The translations under genes were made by a program, and so were the position numbers. Below, one piece after another: positions 44,508 to 52,409 of a stretch of 64,000 bases of DNA (the first letter of the stretch is position 1; the number at the start of each line of letters is the position of its first letter). Below the pieces are notes generated by a model. The model did not search any database. It was not told the origin of the DNA and saw only the letters and a list, made by a program, of their open reading frames with translations. Origin of the DNA: Sphingosinicella sp942492965 (lineage in GTDB: Bacteria > Pseudomonadota > Alphaproteobacteria > Sphingomonadales > Sphingomonadaceae); contig OW818656.1 in NCBI GenBank assembly GCA_942492965.1, forward strand, positions 3,162,001 through 3,226,000, read 5' to 3'.

Positions 44508-46754
44508 CTAGAAGCGGAACGATACCGACGCGCCGAACTCGCGCGGCCGGCCGAACTGGTTTTCGACAAGCCCGAAGAATCCCGCGAGATCGAACGCGAG
44601 CGTGCGATACTTCTTGTCGGCGAGGTTGTTGGCGAAGACCGCGATTGTCACCGTTTCCGACGGCAGCGTGTAGCTGAGCCGTGCGTTGGCGATCACATAG
44701 CCCTTTTCGCGAAGCACCGGCGCGTTGCTGAGGCCGAGCCAGTGTTTGCCCGTGTAGCTTCCGTTCACCTGCGCCGCGAGCGTGCCGTCCGCAACCGTCC
44801 ATTCCTGCCGGATGAGGCCGGTGAGGTGGATGGACGGCGCATAGGCAACCTCCCGATCCAGGACCACGCCGCCGACGTTCACGTCCTCGACCTTTGTATC
44901 GAGCAGCGCCGCGCCGAACACGATGTCGATACCCTGCAGCGGGTTCAGGAACAGCTCGGCATCAAGGCCGTACATGCGCGCATCATTGTTGGTGATGATC
45001 TGCGTGATGCCGGCGAGATTGAGCGCCTGATAATTTTTGTAGTCATAGTAGAAGGCCGCGACGTTGAAACGTCCGGTACCATTCCCGAATGTCGATTTCA
45101 GGCCGAGCTCGAACGCGTTCAGCGTTTCGTCCTCGAACTTGAAGGCGGCCTCGGCCGTGGGCGCCGGATCGAACGTCACCGGATCGACGAACAGCGACGA
45201 CCCGGAGGGGTCGACGGGCGCGTTGTAGCCGAAGCCCTTCACGCCGCGGTTGTACGACGCGTAGACGAGCAGGTCGTCATTCGGCTTGAAATTGATCTGC
45301 GCACGCGCGGCATAGATCGACTGGGCATCCTTGCCGGCAAAATCAACGAGGTTTGCTGATCCGCTGGCGCCGAAGGGGATTTTGCCCGGCACGCCGTCGA
45401 TCGCGAAGAAGTTTTCGTAGACCTGGGATTTCTTGTCGCGAATCCAGCGGAGGCCACCGGTCAGTGTGATCGTGTCGGACAGATCATATTCGACTTGGCC
45501 GAAGACGGAGTAGGAATCGGTATCGACGGCATAGAGTGCGAGCTGTTCGTCGACGCCGAAGCCGAGATCGCTGATCAGGCCGCGCTGATCGAAATCGCCG
45601 CGCAGGCGGAGGTAGAAGCCGCCGACAGTCCAGCGCAGTGCCCCAGTGCTCTCGCTGAGGCGGAGCTCCTGCGAGAATTGCGACTGATCCGCCGCCCCCT
45701 GGAAGTGGAAGAACTCTCCAGGCTGAACGTCCGAATCTTCGCGGAAGAACACGTCGATCTTGGAATAGTCGGTGATGCTGTGCAGCGTCACGTCGCCAAG
45801 TTCCCACGCCACCGTTCCGCTTGCGCCCCAGGTCTTCACGCGGCTGGTGCTGACATCATCGATGGCAACGGTGAAAGGGTCGTTGTCGGGCTCGGCGAAG
45901 CCGAACAGGTCGGTTGCTCCGGGTGACAGGTCGTACTCACCGCTGCCGCCGATGCCGGTCGGCGTGGCGACGCGGTGATCATAAGGCGTGCCGGTGTTGC
46001 GGCGCTTACCGCCGCGCAGGTTGAGAAGGACGCTGACCTCGTCGGTCGGCGTCAACAGGAGCTGCAGGCGGCCGCCGTATTCCTTGCGGTTCCACAGGTC
46101 GCTTCCGGTGCGGTTCTTGGCGATGTCGTCGTGGAAATCCCCGATCGCTGATGCGCGCAGCGCGACCTTGTCCGAAAGCGGCAGATTGATGGCGCCTTCG
46201 ATCTTGAAGCGGTCGTAGGAACCGTAGCCTGCCTCCAGATAGCCGCCGAATTCGTCGGACGGACGCGCGGTGACGAAGTGGACTAGGCCGCCCGTGGCGT
46301 TGCGTCCAAACAGCGTGCCTTGAGGACCGCGCAGCACCTCGACGCGCTCGATGTCGAACAGCTGGAACTGCGCGCCGGTCTGATTGGCCTGATACACATC
46401 GTCCACATAAAGCGCGACAGGAGCCTCCTGACTGAAACCGAAATCGGTCTGCGTGACACCGCGGATCGAATAGCTGGCCGTCGCGCCGCTATTGCTTTGC
46501 GGGTTTTGCAGGCCCGGCGTGATCTGGATGATCTGCGTGGAATCCGAAATGCCGACCGTTTTCAGCTGCTCGCCGGTGAAGGCGGAAACCGAAACGCCGA
46601 CATCCTGAACGCTCAGCCGATTGCGCGTTGCGGTCACGACGATCTCGTCGGTCAGCGACGAACCACCGCTGTCCGTTCCCGTTTCCTGTGCGGCTGCAGG
46701 CGCCGCGGCCGCGCAAAGCGCGAGCAGGCTGGCGTGCAAGAAAAGCTGCTTCAC
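44508..46754 (-). CDS. TonB-dependent outer membrane receptor
   Basis: A 748-residue TonB-dependent receptor. GTG 46754 follows GGGAGGGAGATAAAAGGG and gives a clean signal peptide (QLFLHASLLALCAAAAPAAA, cleavage near residue 23). The plug begins LTDEIVVTATRNR, and the plug motif VLRGPQGTLFGRNATGGL lies near residues 129-146. The barrel ends GASVSFRF. A longer frame to 46889 lacks signal-peptide character. It sits between the acetoacetate-decarboxylase-like and EthD-like genes, directly in the operon. Unlike the three other receptors in the window it is followed within 22 bases by the next gene with no hairpin. Confidence 0.93.
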   Translation of the reverse strand: MKQLFLHASLLALCAAAAPAAAQETGTDSGGSSLTDEIVVTATRNRLSVQDVGVSVSAFTGEQLKTVGISDSTQIIQITPGLQNPQSNSGATASYSIRGVTQTDFGFSQEAPVALYVDDVYQANQTGAQFQLFDIERVEVLRGPQGTLFGRNATGGLVHFVTARPSDEFGGYLEAGYGSYDRFKIEGAINLPLSDKVALRASAIGDFHDDIAKNRTGSDLWNRKEYGGRLQLLLTPTDEVSVLLNLRGGKRRNTGTPYDHRVATPTGIGGSGEYDLSPGATDLFGFAEPDNDPFTVAIDDVSTSRVKTWGASGTVAWELGDVTLHSITDYSKIDVFFREDSDVQPGEFFHFQGAADQSQFSQELRLSESTGALRWTVGGFYLRLRGDFDQRGLISDLGFGVDEQLALYAVDTDSYSVFGQVEYDLSDTITLTGGLRWIRDKKSQVYENFFAIDGVPGKIPFGASGSANLVDFAGKDAQSIYAARAQINFKPNDDLLVYASYNRGVKGFGYNAPVDPSGSSLFVDPVTFDPAPTAEAAFKFEDETLNAFELGLKSTFGNGTGRFNVAAFYYDYKNYQALNLAGITQIITNNDARMYGLDAELFLNPLQGIDIVFGAALLDTKVEDVNVGGVVLDREVAYAPSIHLTGLIRQEWTVADGTLAAQVNGSYTGKHWLGLSNAPVLREKGYVIANARLSYTLPSETVTIAVFANNLADKKYRTLAFDLAGFFGLVENQFGRPREFGASVSFRF

Positions 46755-46806
46755 CCCTTTTATCTCCCTCCCAGAAACGGCTCCCCACCGCACCCCTTTG
46801 TTACTG

Positions 46807-47577
46807 TCAGCTGAAATCCGATGCCGTGTAGGTCTTGAGCACTTTCCCGTAGGGCAGGTCCGCCGTGAACCGCGCGTAGACGCCGCCATGAACGGCGCGA
46901 ATGGGAAGGTTCACGTCGGACAGTACCGCCATCTCGATCGTGGCCGGCCCGGTGAAAACCTCTGCCTTGCCGTCCACACCCACATAGGGTTCGGCCTTGA
47001 ACGTTACCGATGTGAGCTGCGCGAGCGCCGGGGCCACGCCGCCTGCGACATCGGGAATAATCTTGAGGCAGATGAGCGGGATCGGCGCCAGGATTTCGGC
47101 GCCCGCATTGGCCTGCGGCTTCACCACCGCGCGCAGCGCCCGGTCGTCGGCGCGAATATCCATGATCGCCTCGACATCGCCATTGTCGTGCTTGCGGATT
47201 TCGAAGCGCTGGCAGCGCTTCTTGCCGAAGCCCCAGATTTCGCGGCCCAGGATCTGGCTGTTCTCCCCCGTTACATAAACGCCGGGGACGTAGGCGTGGG
47301 GCTCGCCGTTCCACAGGCACATGATGCCGAGATACACTTCGCCGTAGCCGCCGATCGTCGTCCAGTGGTTCTGCTCCATCACCATGAAGGCGATGGCCGG
47401 CTCCATCAGCTCGAGTTCCGACGGCAGGAGGGCGAGCGCGGCGGCTTCATCTGGCTCGAACTGCAGCATGACCATTTCGGTGTCGCGGTAATAATAGGGG
47501 GGGCGATGCGCGAGGGCGTTGTGCGCCGGCATGATGGCGCCCCAATCCGCCGGTTTTAATTTTCCGAACTTCCCCAT
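46807..47577 (-). CDS. Acetoacetate decarboxylase-family protein
   Basis: A 256-residue member of the acetoacetate decarboxylase superfamily. ATG 47577 has a strong GGGAGGGAAACC site. The catalytic lysine motif is kept: GREIWGFGKK (111-120), where Lys119 would form the Schiff base in true decarboxylases. Other family features are GEVYLGIMCLWNG (about 79-91) and LPYGKVLKTY near the C-terminus. The superfamily also includes aldolase/dehydratase-like members, so decarboxylation is likely but not proven. It is the first gene of a minus-strand operon and is divergent from a TetR gene, with TAGGCCA operator-like sequences between them. Confidence 0.87.
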   Translation of the reverse strand: MGKFGKLKPADWGAIMPAHNALAHRPPYYYRDTEMVMLQFEPDEAAALALLPSELELMEPAIAFMVMEQNHWTTIGGYGEVYLGIMCLWNGEPHAYVPGVYVTGENSQILGREIWGFGKKRCQRFEIRKHDNGDVEAIMDIRADDRALRAVVKPQANAGAEILAPIPLICLKIIPDVAGGVAPALAQLTSVTFKAEPYVGVDGKAEVFTGPATIEMAVLSDVNLPIRAVHGGVYARFTADLPYGKVLKTYTASDFS

Positions 47578-47636
47578 GGTTTCCCTCCCTTGGCAAACGC
47601 TGGCCATATGAGTCGCCAGATGCCGATGTGAAGTTT

Positions 47637-47645
47637 TAGGCCAAT
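47637..47645 (-). promoter_or_regulatory. TetR half-operator before the minus-strand operon
   Basis: TAGGCCAAT here equals, on the other strand, ATTGGCCTA, identical to half of the perfect palindrome at 48496. It lies 60 bases upstream of the acetoacetate-decarboxylase-like start. Only one half-site is good. Confidence 0.4.
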
Positions 47646-47736
47646 GTAATGTTTTGTGTCAATGTCTGCCGATCGGACTGTTGCGACACGTTGAATTGGT
47701 CTACATTTTTCGTGAAAAATCGAGGATGGCCACTTT

Positions 47737-47748
47737 TAGGCCGGCCTG
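47737..47748. promoter_or_regulatory. TetR operator-like palindrome before the TetR gene
   Basis: TAGGCCGGCCTG is a near-perfect palindrome sharing TAGGCC with the sites at 47637 and 48496. It lies 62 bases before the TetR start and fits autoregulation. Confidence 0.4.
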
Positions 47749-47809
47749 CCGATGGGGGCGGTGTCTGGCTGGATGGCATGGAATCGGGAACGGATTTGAC
47801 GACGACATT

Positions 47810-48436
47810 ATGAAAAATGACAATGTGCCACGAGGCAGCCAGGACAAGACGCCCGCCCGAGCAAAAGGACGCGAGCGTCGCCGTCAGATTATAGAGGCCG
47901 CAAAGCGGCGCCTGTTGGCGCAAGGCGTCGATGGCCTCGTCCTGCGCGATATCGCCGAAGAACTCGGCATCACGCACGGCAACCTTCAGTATTATTTCGC
48001 AACCAAGGGCAGCCTGATCGAGGCGATCTTCGACGAGGAGATCGTCAAATATACCGACACGATGAAAATCGCGCTCGGCGCGACCTCGACCCAGAAAGGG
48101 CGGCTCGCGGCGCTTCTCGATTCGAGCCTCGATCTCCTGTCCGTCGACGATGTGCGGCTCTGGCACATCTTGTTCGGTATCGCGCACCAGAGCCCGGAGC
48201 TCGCCGCCATCCTCAGGCGCGAAAACGAGCGCTATGAAACGACGCTCGCTGAAGAGTTTGGCCGAATCTTTCCCGACATGACCGCAGAACGCCGCGTCCA
48301 CGTCGCGAAAATCATCCGGATGCTGATCGACGGACTCGGTATTACCGTGATCTATGAGCACCCCGACAGCCCGGGCATGACGGCGATCAAAAGCGAAATC
48401 AAGGTTGTGCTCAATACCTTGCTCAATCTCGAGTAG
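47810..48436 (+). CDS. TetR-family transcriptional regulator
   Basis: A 208-residue TetR-type repressor. The helix-turn-helix is standard: RRQIIEAAKRRLLAQGVDGL (about residues 23-42), then LRDIAEELGITHGNLQYYFA. The C-terminal ligand domain is all-helical. ATG 47810 is chosen because an in-frame upstream extension would cross the operator-like sequence at 47737; a good ribosome-binding site is not obvious. The gene is divergent from the acetoacetate-decarboxylase/TonB operon and precedes the VOC gene. Palindromes sharing TAGGCC occur before all three transcription units, so it likely represses all of them. Confidence 0.9.
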   Translation: MKNDNVPRGSQDKTPARAKGRERRRQIIEAAKRRLLAQGVDGLVLRDIAEELGITHGNLQYYFATKGSLIEAIFDEEIVKYTDTMKIALGATSTQKGRLAALLDSSLDLLSVDDVRLWHILFGIAHQSPELAAILRRENERYETTLAEEFGRIFPDMTAERRVHVAKIIRMLIDGLGITVIYEHPDSPGMTAIKSEIKVVLNTLLNLE

Positions 48437-48486
48437 CTTCCGGTTAGTCGCAAGACGGAGCCTCGATCCGTGGTCGTCTCGCCATA

Positions 48487-48514
48487 TTGACTTATTAGGC
48501 CATTGGCCTATTGC
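48487..48514 (+). promoter_or_regulatory. Promoter with embedded TetR operator before VOC gene
   Basis: A -35-like TTGACT (48487-48492) and a -10-like TATTGC (48509-48514) are 16 bases apart. TAGGCCATTGGCCTA (48496-48510), a perfect 7-bp inverted repeat with one central base, fills the spacer, the classical position for a repressor site. Its half-site recurs at 47637 and, less exactly, at 47737. Confidence 0.6.
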
Positions 48515-48548
48515 TTGATCCCGGAAACCGGGAGCGAGGAAAACAAAT

Positions 48549-49571
48549 ATGGCTATTGCTAAGACCGCCGGCCGCGCGGCGACGGTGCCGTCAGGCGACT
48601 GCACCCCTATTTTCGATCATATCGCGGTCTGGGCCGCCGACACCGAAGCAAGCGCGCGTTTCCTCAGCGCGGTCATGGGCTGGAAGCGGCACCCCACAGT
48701 GATCCGCGTCAGCGATGAGGAGAAAACGACGGGGGGTATGATCGGCACGTTCTTTGACGCACCGGGCCTCTGGATCGAATTGATCGAGCCGACCACGCCC
48801 GGGCCGGGGCAGGATATTCTCGAGGCGCTTGGTGACGGCGCCCTCGTCGAGATCAATTTCGATCTCGGCAACGAATATCAGCTGGCGCTGGACCAGCTCG
48901 CCGCGCGCGGCGTCGAAATGCTGAGCATGGACGGTTCGCCGCTCAAGGATGGCGGCACCATCAACGAGGGCGTGTTCGACGGCCACGAGATTCTCAATCC
49001 CGGGCAGCGGATCGCTTATTTTCCGACATCAATGACGGGGGGAACCACGGTCGAATATTATGAAGTTCTTTCGGACGATGCGGGGTCGCTCCTGCTCGAA
49101 CGCGATCGTGCCTGGAAGGATGAGACCCGCGAACCGGCGACCCCCTGGATCGACCATGTGGCGATCGTGACCGACGATGCCGAAGCCGCCGCCAGCTTTT
49201 TTGCGGATTACATGGGCATGAAAAGGCATCACGGACGTGCCGACGAGGGCGCTGCCAAAGTTGTTCTGCTCGATGCCAAAGGCGCGGACGAGAAAACGCT
49301 CTGGCTGCGGTTGGTGGAGCCTGCGCCGGGAAGCCGCGCCGCCGCCCTCCTCGCAGAGCGCGGGCCGGGCCATATCATGGAACTGGGCGTCGTCGTCGAG
49401 GATTTTGCGGCATTCGGCGCGCACGCCGCGAGGCTAGGTTTGACCTTGGTCGACAAGCTCGGTGCGCCGCTTCCCGCCGGCATCGTACCCACAGAGGCCT
49501 ATTTCCGGAAGGAAGACAGCTGCGGCATTCCTGTTCGCCTCATCGCGGTGTCTGCATCGGTTTCATGCTGA
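48549..49571 (+). CDS. Two-domain VOC (glyoxalase/extradiol dioxygenase fold) protein
   Basis: A 340-residue protein with two vicinal-oxygen-chelate modules. The first begins FDHIAVWAADTEASARFLSA (about residues 20-39), the second WIDHVAIVTDDAEAAASFFA (about 200-219). Each starts with the His that usually binds metal, and a Glu in HIMELGVVVED (about 275-285) could complete a site in the second half. Members include extradiol dioxygenases, hydroxyphenylpyruvate dioxygenases, isomerases and lyases. ATG 48549 follows GAGCGAGGAAAAC. It has its own promoter with a TetR operator, so it belongs to the block 3 regulon. The substrate is unknown. Confidence 0.85.
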   Translation: MAIAKTAGRAATVPSGDCTPIFDHIAVWAADTEASARFLSAVMGWKRHPTVIRVSDEEKTTGGMIGTFFDAPGLWIELIEPTTPGPGQDILEALGDGALVEINFDLGNEYQLALDQLAARGVEMLSMDGSPLKDGGTINEGVFDGHEILNPGQRIAYFPTSMTGGTTVEYYEVLSDDAGSLLLERDRAWKDETREPATPWIDHVAIVTDDAEAAASFFADYMGMKRHHGRADEGAAKVVLLDAKGADEKTLWLRLVEPAPGSRAAALLAERGPGHIMELGVVVEDFAAFGAHAARLGLTLVDKLGAPLPAGIVPTEAYFRKEDSCGIPVRLIAVSASVSC

Positions 49572-49643
49572 CCCGCACATCCGCGCCCTTGACGACTGAA
49601 CGACAGAGATCGGGGCGTAGTCTGCCATCATCCGCCATTGATC

Positions 49644-50231
49644 CTAGATCTCCAAGTCTGTCTTATAAACCGATCTGATCCAGCCAGGCAGGCGCGGCAC
49701 CGCGAAGACCAATCGCCCGTTCGCGAATGTCAGGCAATGGCTCGGCGGCTGGTTGAGGATGGAATTGTCAAAGACCATGCTGCGATCCGCTTTGAGAACC
49801 GCCGCGCGGATGAAAGGCGCGCAGCGCGCATAGCGGGCACGGACCTTGTCCTCGGGGACGACATGTCCGCCTTCCTCGACGCGGGCGCCGACACGAGCGA
49901 CAGAGAGGTCTGGTGTATCGACGCCGACATGCATCACGATGACAGGGAAACCACGGGTGCACGCTTCATCGATCAGTTCAAGCTTGGACGGATGCGAGAA
50001 GACGGTCTCGGTCACGAAATCCCGACCTTGGGCGAGATAGTCGTCCCTGCGCGAAGACGCGATCTTGGCCGCTTCGTAAGATGCAGCGGGTGACGGATCG
50101 CGCAGGTCGTCGCGCTGGATGATGTCGGCATTGATCAAGTGTCCCGCGAAACTCGGCGCGATGCGGGTCTCGTAGAGCGTGGACTTGCCGGCACTGTTCG
50201 GGCCGGCAATCACGATCATCGTCGGCTTCAT
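49644..50231 (-). CDS. Zeta-toxin-like P-loop kinase
   Basis: A 195-residue P-loop protein of the zeta-toxin/AAA-type group. Walker A is GPNSAGKST (10-18), followed by INADIIQRDDL (about 33-43) and TETVFSHPSKLELIDEA (about 73-89), a pattern typical of zeta-like kinases. Zeta toxins phosphorylate UDP-N-acetylglucosamine; shorter relatives lacking that activity are common in alphaproteobacterial chromosomes. The ATG overlaps the stop of an upstream fragment (ATGA) that would be the partner or antitoxin but is frameshifted and truncated. The kinase gene itself looks intact. Whether it is toxic cannot be judged from sequence. Confidence 0.82.
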   Translation of the reverse strand: MKPTMIVIAGPNSAGKSTLYETRIAPSFAGHLINADIIQRDDLRDPSPAASYEAAKIASSRRDDYLAQGRDFVTETVFSHPSKLELIDEACTRGFPVIVMHVGVDTPDLSVARVGARVEEGGHVVPEDKVRARYARCAPFIRAAVLKADRSMVFDNSILNQPPSHCLTFANGRLVFAVPRLPGWIRSVYKTDLEI

Positions 50232-50397
50232 GCGCTGCGGACGGCCTTCTCACGCACAAGATTGCCCGCCGCATCGAGGCCGACACCCAGCCCAAGCTGT
50301 CGAGCCAGACGTCCTTCTCCTCATCGGTGAGGTCGGTTGTCTCGATGTCGCCGGCGAGCGCAGCGGTGATGCGGGCATGATCGAAATTCCCGGACTT
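50228..50397 (-). pseudogene. Broken partner (antitoxin-like) gene of the zeta-like kinase
   Basis: On the minus strand one frame reads KSGNFDHARITAALAGD and DLTDEEKDVWLDS and then runs past its stop. A second frame takes over with LGLGVGLDAAGNLVREKA and ends at a TGA overlapping the kinase ATG. A single-base frameshift near 50310 would join them. The N-terminal part is missing beyond about 50397. The stop-start overlap shows it was the coupled partner gene. Confidence 0.55.
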
Positions 50398-50408
50398 CTC
50401 GATGGCAC

Positions 50409-50525
50409 ATCACCCCGCGCTTCACCGAAGCCGAGATCGAGCGTGGCACGCAGCCATTGCTTGATGAGCTTGCAAGGTTGCGCGCCCGGGTCGAGGAATT
50501 GGAAGGAAACATGCATGACCGATAA
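50409..50525 (+). pseudogene. C-terminal coding fragment with coiled-coil character
   Basis: A plus-strand frame reads ITPRFTEAEIERGTQ and LLDELARLRARVEELEGN, ending in MHDR and a stop. This looks like the true C-terminus of a protein cut off from its upstream part. It lies on the opposite strand right beside the broken antitoxin-like gene. The family was not identified. Confidence 0.35.
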
Positions 50526-50619
50526 GCTCACGACTGGCGTCCATCATATAGGGCTGACGCCGCCTGGTCATGGCGGCGTGTCGTCAGAGGGGCTGATCAC
50601 CGGCCCGAGGTCCGGCTAG
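50515..50619 (+). pseudogene. Truncated VOC-family gene start
   Basis: ATG 50515, preceded by GGAAGGAAAC, opens MTDKLTTGVHHIGLT, which matches the usual start of single-domain VOC proteins. VOC character ends after about 15 residues and the frame stops at 50619. It overlaps the end of the preceding fragment by 11 bases, as in an operon, so both appear to come from one truncated locus. Confidence 0.4.
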
Positions 50620-50991
50620 CGCTGCGCTTGAAGATTTCGCAAACCGTATTTCACGCAAATAGGGGCGGCCGCCGTGCCCCCAACGACGTGCCGTGTCGTC
50701 AGTTTGGCGGGCCAGAGCAGCAATCCGGGGCGGCATCGTGCGGTGCCGTGCCAATGGCGAGCGTCCGACATCTAGAAGAGTTTAGGACACCGGCGGGCGT
50801 TTGAAAGCCTCGCATGCAGGAACGCGCGGGCTCCGGGCGGTGGTCCATGGAGATTTCGGCTCCGCGTTGATCTGCAAGGTCGGCCGGTAAACCTTAGGAA
50901 AGCCGCTGGCGCTACGGCTCGGTTCGGGATCAGGCCGGACGGCAAGTTCCCTAATTGCAGACATCCTAATTCGATACTGCGATACCAGACT
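50620..50991. other. Scar region upstream of block 4
   Basis: About 370 bp with no recognisable gene or RNA. Frames on both strands are short and lack family character. Together with the fragments at 50228-50619 it marks a rearranged junction. Confidence 0.4.
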
Positions 50992-52020
50992 TCAGTTGGA
51001 GCTGAAATTCATCTCCTGCAAGGCCACGTGGGCCGGTTTCCACACGGCATTGGCCACGCGGAGCAGATTTAAGCCGAGGATCTTGCGGATATCGTTTTCA
51101 TCATATCCAGCCTTGATCTGGAGCTCGACCAGTCCTTCGATCTGCCTCGGCGATACGCATTTGAGCCGGGACCCGACTTCATAGCCGAGGCCGGGCGGGA
51201 ATGTGCCTTTCATTTTATCGAGAGCGTCGCCCAGTTCCTGCATGTCGAACACGTAGTCGAGGCCGATCCCGACATGGTCGGCGCCTACCAATTGCACGAC
51301 ATGATCCATGTGGCGGAAGTAGGTTTCGGTCGAATTGTCGTTGTTGCCGAGGAAGATGCCGATGCCATTCAGGCAGACAACGCCCCCCGTTGCCGCGCAG
51401 GCGGTGATGAGGTCATCCGGCACGTTTCGGGGGTGATCCCACACGGCGCGCGGATTGGAATGCGAAAAGATCACGGGATTCCTGCTGTACGCCATCACGT
51501 CGCGCGCCGTATGGTAGCCCGTATGGGTGCAACACGCGACCATGCCCACCCGGGCCATTTCATCGATAACCTCGTAACCGAACGCGGTGAGACCGCCATC
51601 CTCATCCTGGCATCCCCCACCAACCCGATTGTTCCGATTATAAGCCATCAGCATCCAGCGGACCCCGAGATCGTAGAACGTCGAGATCAGGGCGATCTGG
51701 TCGCCGATACCATTGGCGCCTTCTATATCGAAGCCGACGGCAAGGCGCCCCGTTGCGCGCGCGCGGGTAATGTCATCGACGGATTCGATCAGGAGATACC
51801 GGTCGCTTCGTGCGGAAATCCAGCGACGAAAATGCGCGATCATGCGGATGTGCTCTTCAATACCCTGCTCGCCAAAGCCGATATTGATCATCGCAACATC
51901 GACGCCGCTCGACCGATAAAGCTCAAGCTGCGGCAGGAATGTCTCGTCCAGCGGGCGCAGGGGCATGCAGCCATGATTGTCCCAGACAAGGTTCGAGGCG
52001 ATCAGGGATTTCGCGTTCAT
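50992..52020 (-). CDS. Membrane dipeptidase-family (peptidase M19) protein
   Basis: A 342-residue amidohydrolase-fold protein of the renal dipeptidase family (M19), which cleaves dipeptides, including those with D-residues, using two zinc ions. Metal ligands expected from the family are His16 in WDNHGC, the bridging Glu100 in FDIEGAN, His187 in FSHSNPRAV and His196 in WDHPRN, with an Asp in GIGLDYVFD. The usual N-terminal HxD is HxC here (Cys18 instead of Asp). No signal peptide is seen. It is divergent from a second hydantoinase A/B pair, so it may act on peptide-like or cyclised amino acid derivatives. The ribosome-binding site is weak. Confidence 0.87.
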   Translation of the reverse strand: MNAKSLIASNLVWDNHGCMPLRPLDETFLPQLELYRSSGVDVAMINIGFGEQGIEEHIRMIAHFRRWISARSDRYLLIESVDDITRARATGRLAVGFDIEGANGIGDQIALISTFYDLGVRWMLMAYNRNNRVGGGCQDEDGGLTAFGYEVIDEMARVGMVACCTHTGYHTARDVMAYSRNPVIFSHSNPRAVWDHPRNVPDDLITACAATGGVVCLNGIGIFLGNNDNSTETYFRHMDHVVQLVGADHVGIGLDYVFDMQELGDALDKMKGTFPPGLGYEVGSRLKCVSPRQIEGLVELQIKAGYDENDIRKILGLNLLRVANAVWKPAHVALQEMNFSSN

Positions 52021-52409
52021 AACTCACTCACAAGTTTGGCATGACCAGTATCAGAACATAGGCTTCCGTGCCGTTGACGTTCAAGTCGTGGAGCACGCCG
52101 GTCATGGATGTCTGGCCGCTCCACTGGCTGAACGCCCCTGGGCTTAGAAGTCATCCGGACGGCAAGAAAGTCGCGCAAAACGGTCGAAATCACCTCAGGT
52201 GCTGCTCGTCATGACAACGTGGACCTAGGGTGCGAGCTGTATCCAGCAGGCACCCTATCTACCCACATTCACTACGAACTACTCGCTGACCGTAATTGCG
52301 CTCCCCGTGCTCTGATCGCACTCTAAATGGCAAGCCGCAGTTTGTTATGGAAGTAAGCAAAACCGCAACCTGCGTAAGAATTACCCTGAGATTTTGGGAT
52401 TGAGGGCAT
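52021..52409. other. Divergent promoter region with possible gene remnant
   Basis: A 389-bp gap between the divergent dipeptidase and hyuA genes, presumably carrying both promoters. On the minus strand, a frame ending at 52027 reads FSQWSGQTSMTGVLHDLNV and then LILVMPNL before a stop seven bases from the dipeptidase ATG. This could be the C-terminal remnant of a lost operon gene. No clear operator was found. Confidence 0.3.
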
